From JACDAE01 sp963717195 (GTDB lineage Bacteria > Chloroflexota > Ktedonobacteria > Ktedonobacterales > Ktedonobacteraceae), in NCBI GenBank assembly GCA_963717195.1, contig CAVQVR010000021.1, positions 1-64,000 on the forward strand: a stretch of 64,000 nt of DNA, read 5' to 3'. How positions within the stretch are numbered: position 1 is the first letter of the stretch; the number at the start of each line of letters is the position of its first letter. Both the position numbers and the translations under genes were made by a program. Below are positions 16,393 through 24,327 of the stretch, piece by piece. A model generated the notes under the pieces. It did not search any database. It had not been told where the DNA came from and saw only the letters and a list, made by a program, of their open reading frames with translations.

Positions 16393-18161
16393 CGTGCCTT
16401 TAGCCTCCTATGTGATGTAGTTACCTCTGAGCGCGTGAACGGAATGGTATCATATTCCAGAATAGAGATCATTTCCTCTGAGAGTGTCGAAAGATCAAGC
16501 GTCTGTTTCGTCTCCTCCGAAAGGACTAGCATATGGTGAGTGTAGACGGCTGGTGGCACATGCTTTCCCTGCAATACCTGTAATACAGTAGTAATAATAA
16601 GTTCTCCATAATGTTCCGGGAACGAGGTCACCGAACCAATCAGACGGCTACCCGGCCTCTGTAACTCCTGTCGCGCCATCTGATCAGCACCCTGCCCAAT
16701 CGCGATAACACGCTCAATGGCTCCGGCATCGGAAAAGGCCGCAAGCGCTCCTATTGTGACCTCATCATTGATACCAAGAATGACGATATGATGCGCAGAG
16801 GTTAGCGTGGGCAACAGTTCAGTAACCACTCTATGGGCCTCAGTATAAGTATTTTTGCTGTCCAGGTGAAACACCCGCTCATCAGGCACCACTATTGACT
16901 CACGCAAGCCGTCTATCTGGCCTTGCATACGAGCGGCAGGCACCGGACCCGAGGAAGGCAATCCAAGCGAAAGGACTTTATCAACTCTCCCCTTCCACAC
17001 CTGGCTGGCATAGGCTCCTGCGAGGCGTCCAGCCATTAAGCCGGCCCGATAGTTATCAACTCCAACAAAAGTCGCTCCTGGGATAGGAATATCAATGGCG
17101 ATCACTGGTATATTAGCAGATTGTAAATGCTCCATAATCACATTGTTATAGCCAATATCTGTGTTAAATTCGACCACCAGGTCTACCTGTTCCTGTATGA
17201 AATAGTCGGCATTCGCCAGGGCCGTTGGCCCGTTATTGTGATTGTCGGCCAGAAGGAGCTCAATATTCGCGGCGGTCGCGGCCTGCACCAGTCCTTGACG
17301 AACCAGTACTGAGAATGGTGATGTATCATCCTGGCTGGCAAAGCCAATACGCAGCCGCTCCTCTCCATTTCCACCTTCCACAACACGCGTAGTATGCTCA
17401 CTACAAATACTCACCTGAATGCCTGCATGCCTCAACTGGGCCAGGTGATCTACACTGACCTGGTCATCGGTAATAACCATTCCGACCCGGCTCATCGGGG
17501 CAAAGGTCGCCACACCCTGCTTCTCAAACTTACTTGAGTCAACCAGGAGGATTGCAAATTCAGTGGCATCAACCATCTCTTTTTTCAGTTGAGCCTCTAA
17601 TAGATCGTCATCCATCAATTCCATTGTCGGAGACCAGCCGGTACAGGAGAAGAAGGCTTTATTGGCTCTCACTCCTTCCAACATTCCATTGCCGAACTGG
17701 CCTGTCAGGGACGCCGTTTCAGGGCGTAAGAGTCCTCCCGTCAAGAAGACTTTATTGGAACGGTTCTCCGCCAGTCGAAAAGCAACCTCTACACCATTCG
17801 TAAATACGGTCAGGCCATGATGATTTTTGAGGTAGTTTGCCATGTAAAAGGCAGTTGTACTTGCATCTAGCAGAATGCTATCATAGTTTTCTACCAACTC
17901 GGCAGCTCGGCGGGCAATCCAGAGCTTCTTTCCTTGATTTATCGACGTTCGCTCCTCAAAGTATTCGCCACGCGAACGTTCCATAGCAAGAATAGCTCCC
18001 CCATGGATACGAGTGACTTTCCCTTCATCCTCAAGGGCGCTTAAATCATTGCGGATAGTCACCTCGGAAACACCAAGAACACGAGCAAGAGAAGTAACAT
18101 TGCAAAAACCTTCTGCTCGCAGGATTTCCTCGATTTTTTTGCGTCGTATTTGTGTGTTCAT
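16389..18161 (-). CDS. DeoR-type transcription regulator fused to a periplasmic-binding-protein-like sugar sensor
   Basis: This 590-residue cytoplasmic regulator has three parts. Residues 1-57 are a DeoR winged helix-turn-helix (RKKIEEILRAEG, VSEVTIRNDLSALEDEGKV, RIHGGAI). Residues about 70-240 are a DeoR C-terminal sensor of the ISOCOT/DeoRC type (ILLDASTTAFYMANYL, VFLTGGLLRPE, FAILLVDSSKFEKQG), which in the family binds a phosphorylated sugar. Residues about 268-560 are a Peripla_BP_4-like domain (LRIGFASQDDTSPFSVLVRQGL, IPVIAIDIPIPGATFVGVDNYRAG, ILGINDEVTIGALAAF), which in the family binds a free sugar. Ordinary DeoR proteins have about 255 residues. It overlaps the ATPase gene by 4 bases and probably controls the whole operon. 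Dual sensing of imported and phosphorylated sugar is inference. Confidence 0.88.
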   Translation of the reverse strand: MNTQIRRKKIEEILRAEGFCNVTSLARVLGVSEVTIRNDLSALEDEGKVTRIHGGAILAMERSRGEYFEERTSINQGKKLWIARRAAELVENYDSILLDASTTAFYMANYLKNHHGLTVFTNGVEVAFRLAENRSNKVFLTGGLLRPETASLTGQFGNGMLEGVRANKAFFSCTGWSPTMELMDDDLLEAQLKKEMVDATEFAILLVDSSKFEKQGVATFAPMSRVGMVITDDQVSVDHLAQLRHAGIQVSICSEHTTRVVEGGNGEERLRIGFASQDDTSPFSVLVRQGLVQAATAANIELLLADNHNNGPTALANADYFIQEQVDLVVEFNTDIGYNNVIMEHLQSANIPVIAIDIPIPGATFVGVDNYRAGLMAGRLAGAYASQVWKGRVDKVLSLGLPSSGPVPAARMQGQIDGLRESIVVPDERVFHLDSKNTYTEAHRVVTELLPTLTSAHHIVILGINDEVTIGALAAFSDAGAIERVIAIGQGADQMARQELQRPGSRLIGSVTSFPEHYGELIITTVLQVLQGKHVPPAVYTHHMLVLSEETKQTLDLSTLSEEMISILEYDTIPFTRSEVTTSHRRLKAR

Positions 18162-18196
18162 TTCTACTCTATCTTTCCAAAGGAAACAATTGGATT

Positions 18197-18286
18197 GTGG
18201 GTAGGGACGTCACCTTGCGTGCGCCCGTTTGCAGGGAACGCAGCTCATCGGGACGCAGGCGCACGCAAGGTGACATCCCTACCCAC
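18197..18286. repeat. Family A palindromic repeat, intact copy
   Basis: The 29-bp arms (18197-18225 and 18258-18286; outer GTGGGTAGGGACG, inner TTGCGTGCGCC) match with one mismatch and enclose a loop of 32 bases. The copy starts 36 bp upstream of the regulator gene, so it lies in its leader or separates it from its promoter. The rest of 18287-18765 is AT-rich and holds the palindrome and promoter listed separately. Confidence 0.85.
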
Positions 18287-18624
18287 ATATATACGTATCA
18301 AGAGCAGCTTGCTATGTGAAAAGGGAGAGATAGATAAGAATGGGAAATATCACGCACTAATTCCAGCATTGGTTAGCCTTTCATGATAAAGACAGTTGCA
18401 ATGTTTCGGCACTATCTTAATCAAAATAACACACCCTCGTGTAAAGTGTTAGTGCACAGTTTGAAAGCGACAATACAAGCACAGGCAACATACATATCAT
18501 ACTTTGAGCATATTAAGGAGAACTTTCTCAAGCACATGATAGTATACTTCTTCGATGTAAACGTCGCTTGCACGTAAATGATGAACTTTCTAAAATATAA
18601 CTGATCATAGATAAAATGTCAAGC

Positions 18625-18660
18625 TTTTTTACGATATCGTAAAAAAATCTTTCGATAAAG
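18625..18660. promoter_or_regulatory. Perfect 22-bp palindrome plus half-like site, candidate DeoR-type operator
   Basis: TTTTTTACGATATCGTAAAA (18625-18644) is part of a perfect 22-bp palindrome ending at 18646, and CTTTCGATAAAG follows at 18649-18660. DeoR-family operators often contain TTTCG/CGATA cores, and the DeoR-fusion gene is the nearest regulator gene (start 18161). The site also lies about 30 bp upstream of a possible promoter for the carboxylase gene, so either gene could be its target. Confidence 0.45.
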
Positions 18661-18676
18661 ATAGTATGCCTTAAAA

Positions 18677-18705
18677 TTGACCTCTTATAGACGCTCTTGT
18701 AATTT
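18677..18705 (+). promoter_or_regulatory. Possible sigma-70-type promoter for acyl-CoA carboxylase gene
   Basis: TTGACC (18677-18682) is 17 bp from TAATTT (18700-18705), with 60 bases from the -10 to the ATG. An alternative -10, TATACT at 18712, lacks a matching -35. Confidence 0.35.
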
Positions 18706-18765
18706 AGATGCTATACTGCTTGCGTAACCCAACATTGTTCATAAACACGGTAACGAGGAATTCCT

Positions 18766-20358
18766 ATGACCACAAGTGAACGTAGCACACCGGAGCTCTC
18801 AGGTGAAAAAAGTACCGAGGAAAAGATTGCACAGCTACATGATTTGAAAGAAGCAGCCACACTAGGTGGTGGTGTGGCCCGCATCGAGGCGCAACACAAG
18901 AAAGGTAAGCTCACCGCACGTGAACGCCTTGATCTCCTGCTCGATCCCGATACGTTCAATGAACTGGATATGTTTGTTACCCATCGTGCTACGGATTTTG
19001 GCCTGGACGAGCAAAAAATTCCAGGTGATGGAGTCGTCACTGGCTATGGGCAGATTGAAGGACGCCTCGTCTACGTTTTCTCGCAAGATTTCACCGTCTT
19101 CGGTGGCTCGCTATCCGAAACGCACGCCGAGAAAATTTGTAAGATTATGGACCTCGCGATGAAGAACGGTGCTCCTGTGATCGGGCTGAACGACTCGGGT
19201 GGTGCACGTATTCAAGAAGGTGTGGTGAGCCTGGGAGCTTATGCCGATATTTTTCTGCGCAATACACTCGCCTCCGGTGTCATACCTCAGATCTCTGCCA
19301 TTATGGGACCGTGTGCCGGTGGGGCTGTCTACTCACCAGCTATTACAGACTTTATCTTTATGGTAGAGGAAACAAGCTATATGTTCGTCACAGGTCCCAA
19401 TGTCGTGAAAGCAGTCACCCACGAGGACGTAACCTTTGAAGAACTGGGAGGTGCCAGAGTGCATAACAGCGTTAGTGGCGTTGCGCACTTCTCCTGCTCC
19501 AGCGAACCGGACTGCATTCTTATGCTGCGCCAGTTGATGGGCTATATTCCTTCCAATAATCTTGAAGACCCTCCACGCAGCACTTCTGTTGACTCCCGGA
19601 GGCGTATTATAGAGGAACTGGACACCATTATTCCCGATAGCCCCAACAAACCTTATGATATGAAAAGCGTGATCGAGTATATCGTCGACGATGGCGAATT
19701 TTTCGAGGTCCAGCCACACTTTGCCCCCAATATCCTGATTGGATTTGGTCGCCTGGATGGGCGCTCAGTAGGTATTGTTGCCCAGCAACCACGCGCAATG
19801 GCAGGTGCACTAGACATTAATGCTTCAGATAAGGCTGCACGCTTTGTACGCTTCTGCGACTGCTTCAATATCCCCATCATCACCTTTGTCGATGTGCCCG
19901 GCTTCTTGCCAGGAGTAGGGCAAGAGCATGGCGGTATCATTCGGCACGGTGCTCGCTTGCTCTACGCCTATTGTGAGGCGACCGTGCCCAAATTAACTGT
20001 CATTACGCGCAAGGCATATGGGGGCGCTTATGATGTAATGAGTAGCAAACATATACGTGGCGATCTCAACTATGCCTGGCCGACGGCTGAAATCGCTGTG
20101 ATGGGGCCCGAAGGGGCGGTCAATATTCTCTTCAAGAGCGAGCTTGAGCAGGCTGAAAATCCTGAACAGCGGCGCAAAGAGTTAATTGCTGAATACACGC
20201 AGAAGTTTGCCAGCCCATATATTGCTGCCAGCCGTGGGTATATCGACGAGGTGATCGAGCCACGCCTCACACGCATCAAGCTCATTAATGGATTGGAGAT
20301 GCTAAAGAATAAGCGCGATACCAATCCACCGAAGAAGCATGGGAATATTCCGCTGTAA
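18766..20358 (+). CDS. Acyl-CoA carboxylase beta subunit (propionyl/methylmalonyl-type carboxyltransferase)
   Basis: This 530-residue carboxyltransferase moves CO2 from carboxybiotin to propionyl- or acetyl-CoA in the cytoplasm. The two crotonase-like halves are clear. The N half has MDLAMKNGAPVIGLNDSGGARIQEGV and IMGPCAGGAVYSPAITDF (acyl-CoA oxyanion site). The C half has FVDVPGFLPGVGQEHGGIIRHGA and KAYGGAYDVMSSKH (carboxybiotin site). The end, KHGNIPL, is a typical PccB/MmdA terminus. GAGGAA before the ATG fits. The biotin-carrying alpha subunit is not in the window. A methylmalonyl-CoA epimerase gene 2.3 kb downstream supports a propionyl-CoA to methylmalonyl-CoA role, though acetyl-CoA cannot be excluded. 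Confidence 0.93.
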   Translation: MTTSERSTPELSGEKSTEEKIAQLHDLKEAATLGGGVARIEAQHKKGKLTARERLDLLLDPDTFNELDMFVTHRATDFGLDEQKIPGDGVVTGYGQIEGRLVYVFSQDFTVFGGSLSETHAEKICKIMDLAMKNGAPVIGLNDSGGARIQEGVVSLGAYADIFLRNTLASGVIPQISAIMGPCAGGAVYSPAITDFIFMVEETSYMFVTGPNVVKAVTHEDVTFEELGGARVHNSVSGVAHFSCSSEPDCILMLRQLMGYIPSNNLEDPPRSTSVDSRRRIIEELDTIIPDSPNKPYDMKSVIEYIVDDGEFFEVQPHFAPNILIGFGRLDGRSVGIVAQQPRAMAGALDINASDKAARFVRFCDCFNIPIITFVDVPGFLPGVGQEHGGIIRHGARLLYAYCEATVPKLTVITRKAYGGAYDVMSSKHIRGDLNYAWPTAEIAVMGPEGAVNILFKSELEQAENPEQRRKELIAEYTQKFASPYIAASRGYIDEVIEPRLTRIKLINGLEMLKNKRDTNPPKKHGNIPL

Positions 20359-20462
20359 CGTGATGGATTAAACATACAATAAACCTCGTATCTCCTGGCC
20401 TATACCGTTGTCAGCGATGAAGCTATCGATTTCCTCTCTGCCAATGAGGTATTTTGTTTCGT

Positions 20463-20622
20463 CAGGGCTTGTGAATTATCCACTCTCCTCGCGCCTACGG
20501 TGCTCGCAGAAGGTTTTAATTGTGTGTTTTTCGGGCTCTGCCCGAAAAACACACAATTAAAACCCAAAAAGGCCCGCGCAGCGGGCCAGAACTCAGAGAG
20601 AAACGATAATTCACAAGCCCTG
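20463..20622. repeat. MITE-like element with 18-bp terminal inverted repeats and a 25-bp internal hairpin (family D)
   Basis: CAGGGCTTGTGAATTATC (20463-20480) is exactly inverted at 20605-20622. Inside, a second perfect 25-bp inverted repeat (20512-20536 and 20540-20564; core TTGTGTGTTTTTCGGGC) encloses TCT. No coding potential was seen. It occupies most of the gap between the carboxylase gene and the secreted protein gene; the remaining 20623-20831 is AT-rich leader with nothing recognisable. Confidence 0.75.
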
Positions 20623-20831
20623 TTTGTTTCGTAGACATGGATTGACAAAATATGTGACAGTCATTATAGTAGCTCTTGTATATAAATTGGCATGCACCCA
20701 TTTATTGCTATGACAGCCTATTGTCTCGAAAGCGATCTCTAGAAAGGATATCAATTGAAAAGGGATTGCAATCAGTTTCGCTGTCCTATTGATGCTTCCT
20801 CTTATAGACATATTACACCTTTTTCTAGCAC

Positions 20832-22244
20832 ATGAGGAGATTAAATTTCGTGAAATTTTTTTTAAATCGTTTTAGCAAAGCGAAACAGTTGACTAATATG
20901 CGCCCTTTATTCTATTGGCGTTTTTCTGTAGTCATTGTCTGTTTGCTTTTCCTGGCCCTCGTCTACTCTATGGCACCTGTATTCCCTACCCTGGCAGCAA
21001 ATCCTTCACATTCGCTCAATCAGCAAGCGCTTCGCCTGGCGCTCAAACATGCCATCCACGTCACTCATACCGGGTCTGTCTACAAGACACGTACCACCTC
21101 TATCAGTAATCCATCAGCATACAATAATATCGGTATCAGCGATAATGTCGATCCAGCTGCCGCCAACTTTGATGGGAATGGAAACAGCTATTCTGAAGAG
21201 GATTTCACTAATCCTTCCATAGCAGGCTGGAATCCCGGTGACGCACTCACCTATGAAGGGATCAATTATGTCTGGCCAGCTGTCCCGGCGGGACAAAGCG
21301 ACAACTATGTGAACACTGGTCAGACGATCCCAGTCACTCCTGTTGCAGGAGCGGTTACCATCGGCTTTGTCGGTGCCGCAGATCATGAGTCTTCCAGTTT
21401 CTCTGGCACTGCCACTCTCAACTATACTGATGGCAGCACGAAAACCTTCTCCCTTGGCATGACAGACTGGACTATGGACAACGGAAATGCGATTCCACTG
21501 GCTAGTAATCACTACATCGCCGCCTTGCCCCATATCAATAACAGTCAGGGCCAGAAAACCGAGAGCGCCTATCTCTTTGAGCAGGAAACTTCCTTAACTC
21601 CTGGCAAAACACTCCAGAGTGTCACCCTTCCCAAGGCATCTAATAAGGGGCGTCTGCATATCTTCATGATCGGCACGAGGGCAAGTAACAACTTCATGAA
21701 CAACATAGGCGTCTCCTATGACGGTAGCCCCATCTTTGCCAATTATGATGGCAACCGCGACAGCTATTCCTTTCAAGCTTTAGAGGCTAATAATATCACT
21801 GCTGGACAACCTTTCCTTTTCAACGGCGTCAGTTTCCCTCTGACCACTAGCTATTCCGTTATTCCAGATAATTATCAAGCCGCTGGACAGACTATCTCTC
21901 TCTCGTCAGTGTCAAATGCTACGACTCTGGCTTTCCTCGGATCAGCTACGAATACGAACTCTAAAGCAATCAGCTCAGGTAAGGCAACCATCACCTATAC
22001 TGATGGTAGCACTCAGACCTTTTCTCTTTCCCTTACCGATTGGGGGAACGCAACTGCCCTCTCTGGCAATCTCATTGCTGCTACCTGCCCCTACATTAAC
22101 ACTCTTAAAGGAACCAGGGCAGGCACTTATCATCTATACTACACTGAAGTGGCCTTACAGACTGGCAAAACCGTCCAGAGCGTCACTTTACCTTCCAAAG
22201 TTTCATCGGGGAAAATGCACATCTTCTCCCTGAGTCTCAAATAA
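20832..22244 (+). CDS. Secreted protein with two tandem beta-sandwich modules, unknown function
   Basis: The 470-residue product has a charged N-terminus, a hydrophobic segment at about 29-47 (FSVVIVCLLFLALVYSMA) and an Ala-rich cleavage zone, so export is likely. Two homologous modules follow. Each begins YNNIGISD.../MNNIGVSYD..., continues with ANFDGN.., a G..FTWP/FPLT-like strand and DNYxxxGQTI, then TATLNYTDGSTKTFSLGMTDW or TITYTDGSTQTFSLSLTDW, and ends LTPGKTLQSVTLP..GRLHIFMIG or its equivalent. I know this module as an accessory domain of actinobacterial secreted glycoside hydrolases, but no catalytic domain is attached here. Carbohydrate binding is inference. The next 25 bases run to a strong palindrome. 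Confidence 0.8.
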   Translation: MRRLNFVKFFLNRFSKAKQLTNMRPLFYWRFSVVIVCLLFLALVYSMAPVFPTLAANPSHSLNQQALRLALKHAIHVTHTGSVYKTRTTSISNPSAYNNIGISDNVDPAAANFDGNGNSYSEEDFTNPSIAGWNPGDALTYEGINYVWPAVPAGQSDNYVNTGQTIPVTPVAGAVTIGFVGAADHESSSFSGTATLNYTDGSTKTFSLGMTDWTMDNGNAIPLASNHYIAALPHINNSQGQKTESAYLFEQETSLTPGKTLQSVTLPKASNKGRLHIFMIGTRASNNFMNNIGVSYDGSPIFANYDGNRDSYSFQALEANNITAGQPFLFNGVSFPLTTSYSVIPDNYQAAGQTISLSSVSNATTLAFLGSATNTNSKAISSGKATITYTDGSTQTFSLSLTDWGNATALSGNLIAATCPYINTLKGTRAGTYHLYYTEVALQTGKTVQSVTLPSKVSSGKMHIFSLSLK

Positions 22245-22268
22245 CTCTGCATTTTGTCAATGATATTG

Positions 22269-22335
22269 TGGCTCTCCCTTACGTTGAAACCCCTTGTGCT
22301 GTGGGCGCATGGGGTTTCAACGTAAGGGAGAGCCA
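22269..22335. repeat. Perfect 25-bp inverted repeat after secreted protein gene
   Basis: The arms at 22269-22293 and 22311-22335 (core CTCTCCCTTACGTTGAAAC) are identical in inverted order around a 17-base loop. The repeat lies 25 bp after the stop codon and could act as a transcription terminator, although no T-tract follows. No second copy was noticed in the window. From 22336 to 22683 I see no gene; CTGCAAAACTATG occurs twice there (22445 and 22542). Confidence 0.75.
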
Positions 22336-22683
22336 GGGCAACCAGAAGCATGGCAAGACAGTCAAAACACCGCTCAGGTTAATTTCTATATGTGATCACA
22401 ATAGACGTTAGCCAATAACGTATGACGTTATCTGAAGTTTTTCTGCAAAACTATGCTTCCTGGGAAAGACGGCTAACAACAGAAAAGCCCCAAACCGTCG
22501 TTTGCTGTCTTTTTTCTCAAGCTCAGACGACCACAACTCCCTGCAAAACTATGGTCTCACGAATTTGCAAGACCGTGGGAATAATGATATTTGTTACCAG
22601 ATGGACAGGAACTGCGACAGGTTTTCGATTGCTTTCAAGGCATCAGTCAACTGTTTATTGTACTCAACAAACAGTAAATCGAA

Positions 22684-23097
22684 TTACTGACTCTCTTTCT
22701 CAATCAATTCCAGCAACACCCCATTTGTTCCCTTTGGATGCAAAAAGATAGCACGTCCCTCAGCGGCCACGCGTGGCTGTGCGTCCAATACGGGCGCACC
22801 CTTATCCTTCATTTCTTGTAGAGCAACATCGATATCGTCAACCTCAAGGCAGATGTGATGTAAGCCCTCGCCGCGCTTCTCCAGGTACTTCGTCAGGCTG
22901 GAAGTGGGCGTCGTCGGCTCGATCAGTTCGATCTCGCTACCACCTGAACCACCCATGGGCAGAAAAGCGATCCGTACCTGTTCGCTCGGCACTTCTTTGA
23001 TTGTGCTGGGTAAGATGCCTAACGTATCGCGATAAAAAGCAAGCGCCTGCTCGATATTGCGTACAATAATCGCCACATGATCAATGCGCTTCGGCAC
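22684..23097 (-). CDS. mce: Methylmalonyl-CoA epimerase
   Basis: This 137-residue VOC/glyoxalase-fold enzyme interconverts (S)- and (R)-methylmalonyl-CoA, linking propionyl-CoA carboxylase to methylmalonyl-CoA mutase. Length and motifs fit closely: RIDHVAIIVRNIEQALAFYRDTLG with the first metal His, EIELIEPTTPTSSLTKYLEKRGEGLHHICLEVDD with the second His, and KGTNGVLLELIEK with the metal-binding Glu. AAAGGAG 7-8 bases before the ATG supports the start. It follows a DUF402 gene by 32 bp in the same direction. A carboxylase beta subunit lies 2.3 kb away on the other strand; no mutase gene is in view. Confidence 0.92.
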   Translation of the reverse strand: MPKRIDHVAIIVRNIEQALAFYRDTLGILPSTIKEVPSEQVRIAFLPMGGSGGSEIELIEPTTPTSSLTKYLEKRGEGLHHICLEVDDIDVALQEMKDKGAPVLDAQPRVAAEGRAIFLHPKGTNGVLLELIEKESQ

Positions 23098-23129
23098 GGA
23101 ATCGCTCCTTTCGCCTGCCCGGAAATTTG

Positions 23130-23687
23130 TTAATCACCACAACGCGCAAGATGAAAATCGGTTTGCCGGATCTCAGATGGCACAGATGCAAAAACGCCAA
23201 TGCTACGCTGAATAGAGCTGGTCAATGCACGCAATGCCATTAGAGCCCCAATACGCACCTCTTCACTATAATGAAAGAGATCGGCCATCTGCTCAAATTC
23301 GGCCTGCGTTAACACCTCATAAGAGAGATTCGGCTTTACCAGAATGCTTAAATCAAGATCGGTATATGATAGACGATCAAGCTGTAGAGTAGCTGGCTGG
23401 ATAATCGCAGCATACGTATGAATGAGTGTTTGATTATTATAAAAAGCACTGAGCATATACCAGCGCTCCGGCCAGAATATTTGCAGACAATTGTTGCGTA
23501 AAGGTCGCGTCCCTGTCGCCCAATGCATCGGGGTACCGGCGGGCACCCAGAGTCGCAAAGCATCGTTTAGCGTTTCAGAAATCTCTTCATTCCCAAGCTG
23601 CAACCCATCATTGAGCCTATAAGTTCGCCAGGATCCACGTAGCCCCTGGTCATAGCTACGACTCTCAACCAGAAAGTCTTGTTGCAT
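23130..23687 (-). CDS. DUF402 family protein
   Basis: The 185-residue product contains LRLWVPAGTPMHWATGTRPLRNNCLQIFWPERWYML, then HTYAAIIQPATLQLDRLSYTDLDLSILVKP and EVLTQAEFEQMADLFHYSEEV, the order found in DUF402 proteins (wing-like barrel, conserved TDLDLD, acidic helix). Some DUF402 members, such as the FomD-type and Ntdp, are nucleoside di/triphosphate hydrolases using the Asp cluster; here the middle of the cluster is TDLDLSI, lacking one acid. The start is moved to the second Met (23687) because GGGAG lies 8 bases upstream. It precedes mce in the same direction and probably shares its transcript. Confidence 0.72.
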   Translation of the reverse strand: MQQDFLVESRSYDQGLRGSWRTYRLNDGLQLGNEEISETLNDALRLWVPAGTPMHWATGTRPLRNNCLQIFWPERWYMLSAFYNNQTLIHTYAAIIQPATLQLDRLSYTDLDLSILVKPNLSYEVLTQAEFEQMADLFHYSEEVRIGALMALRALTSSIQRSIGVFASVPSEIRQTDFHLARCGD

Positions 23688-23864
23688 GGTTATACTCCCT
23701 TCCGTCAACCCTCATAGTACGCAAACTTGTTGGAATCGTCAAGTCTCTACACCTGAGAGTCTTTCGTCCGGCCATTATCCACTGTGTATTAGCATAGGAC
23801 TGATAGCAATCGAAAGTTTGAGCCCCGACCCACAATCCAATCATTTTGAAAATGATGCAGACCT

Positions 23865-23984
23865 CCCTTACTTATATATACGTATATACGTATCAATGTT
23901 CATCTAGCATAGGCCGTCTAGCATAGGCCGTCTACGGGTTCAAGGCCCGTTACCTTACTTATATATACGCATCAATGTTCATCT
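23865..23984. repeat. Short direct and tandem repeats in intergenic region
   Basis: CTTACTTATATATACG followed by ATCAATGTTCATCT appears twice (23865-23905, with an extra TATACG stretch, and 23952-23984). Between them CTAGCATAGGCCGT is repeated in tandem (23904-23917 and 23918-23931). Both repeated blocks are short, so slippage or recombination of a decayed element is likely. I see no gene in 23710-24020. Confidence 0.6.
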
Positions 23985-24024
23985 CCTTCCCAGGCAATCT
24001 GCTGCTACGTTCACCAGTATTGCC

Positions 24025-24321
24025 TCAGGTACCTGATCTGGTCACATCCTCAATTTCGTTTCTCCCCGCAATGCTTGTTGCTGTTTCTATAGTCCAGACG
24101 ACTTGACGTCCGGCTCTTCGTACTAATGATTGTCGCATCACATCCGTACAAACTAACTGGCCTATCACTGTTGCCTCTTTCGACACCCACTCATGCAAGA
24201 ACTGTGGCTCGAAGTGATCCTGGTGCGGATGTGACACATACAAGTAGGTTGGATGTGCCAGTTGCTTACGATCGATCATTTCGTTGGGGGAAGTACTATG
24301 TCTTTCAGTAGACGGAAACAT
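24025..24321 (-). pseudogene. MBL-fold metallo-hydrolase fragment
   Basis: A minus-strand frame of 98 codons contains LAHPTYLYVSHPHQDHFEPQFLHEWVSKEATVIG, a recognisable metallo-beta-lactamase-fold metal site (H-x-H-x-D-H) with the following helix and strand as in UlaG-like and CMP-sialate-hydroxylase-like hydrolases. Full proteins have 250 or more residues; the N-terminal strands and all later metal ligands are missing. The frame has no convincing ribosome site and ends at a TAG without a complete domain. It lies immediately after the histidine kinase gene. Best read as a decayed gene piece. Confidence 0.5.
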
Positions 24322-24327
24322 GTGGAT

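Noticed and set aside
22422..22751. Plus-strand ORF of 109 codons
   Set aside because: No ribosome site, no family features, and it runs into the mce gene on the other strand.
23840..23990. Possible CRISPR array because of repeated blocks
   Set aside because: Only two copies of each block, unequal spacing, no regular spacers and no cas genes in the window.
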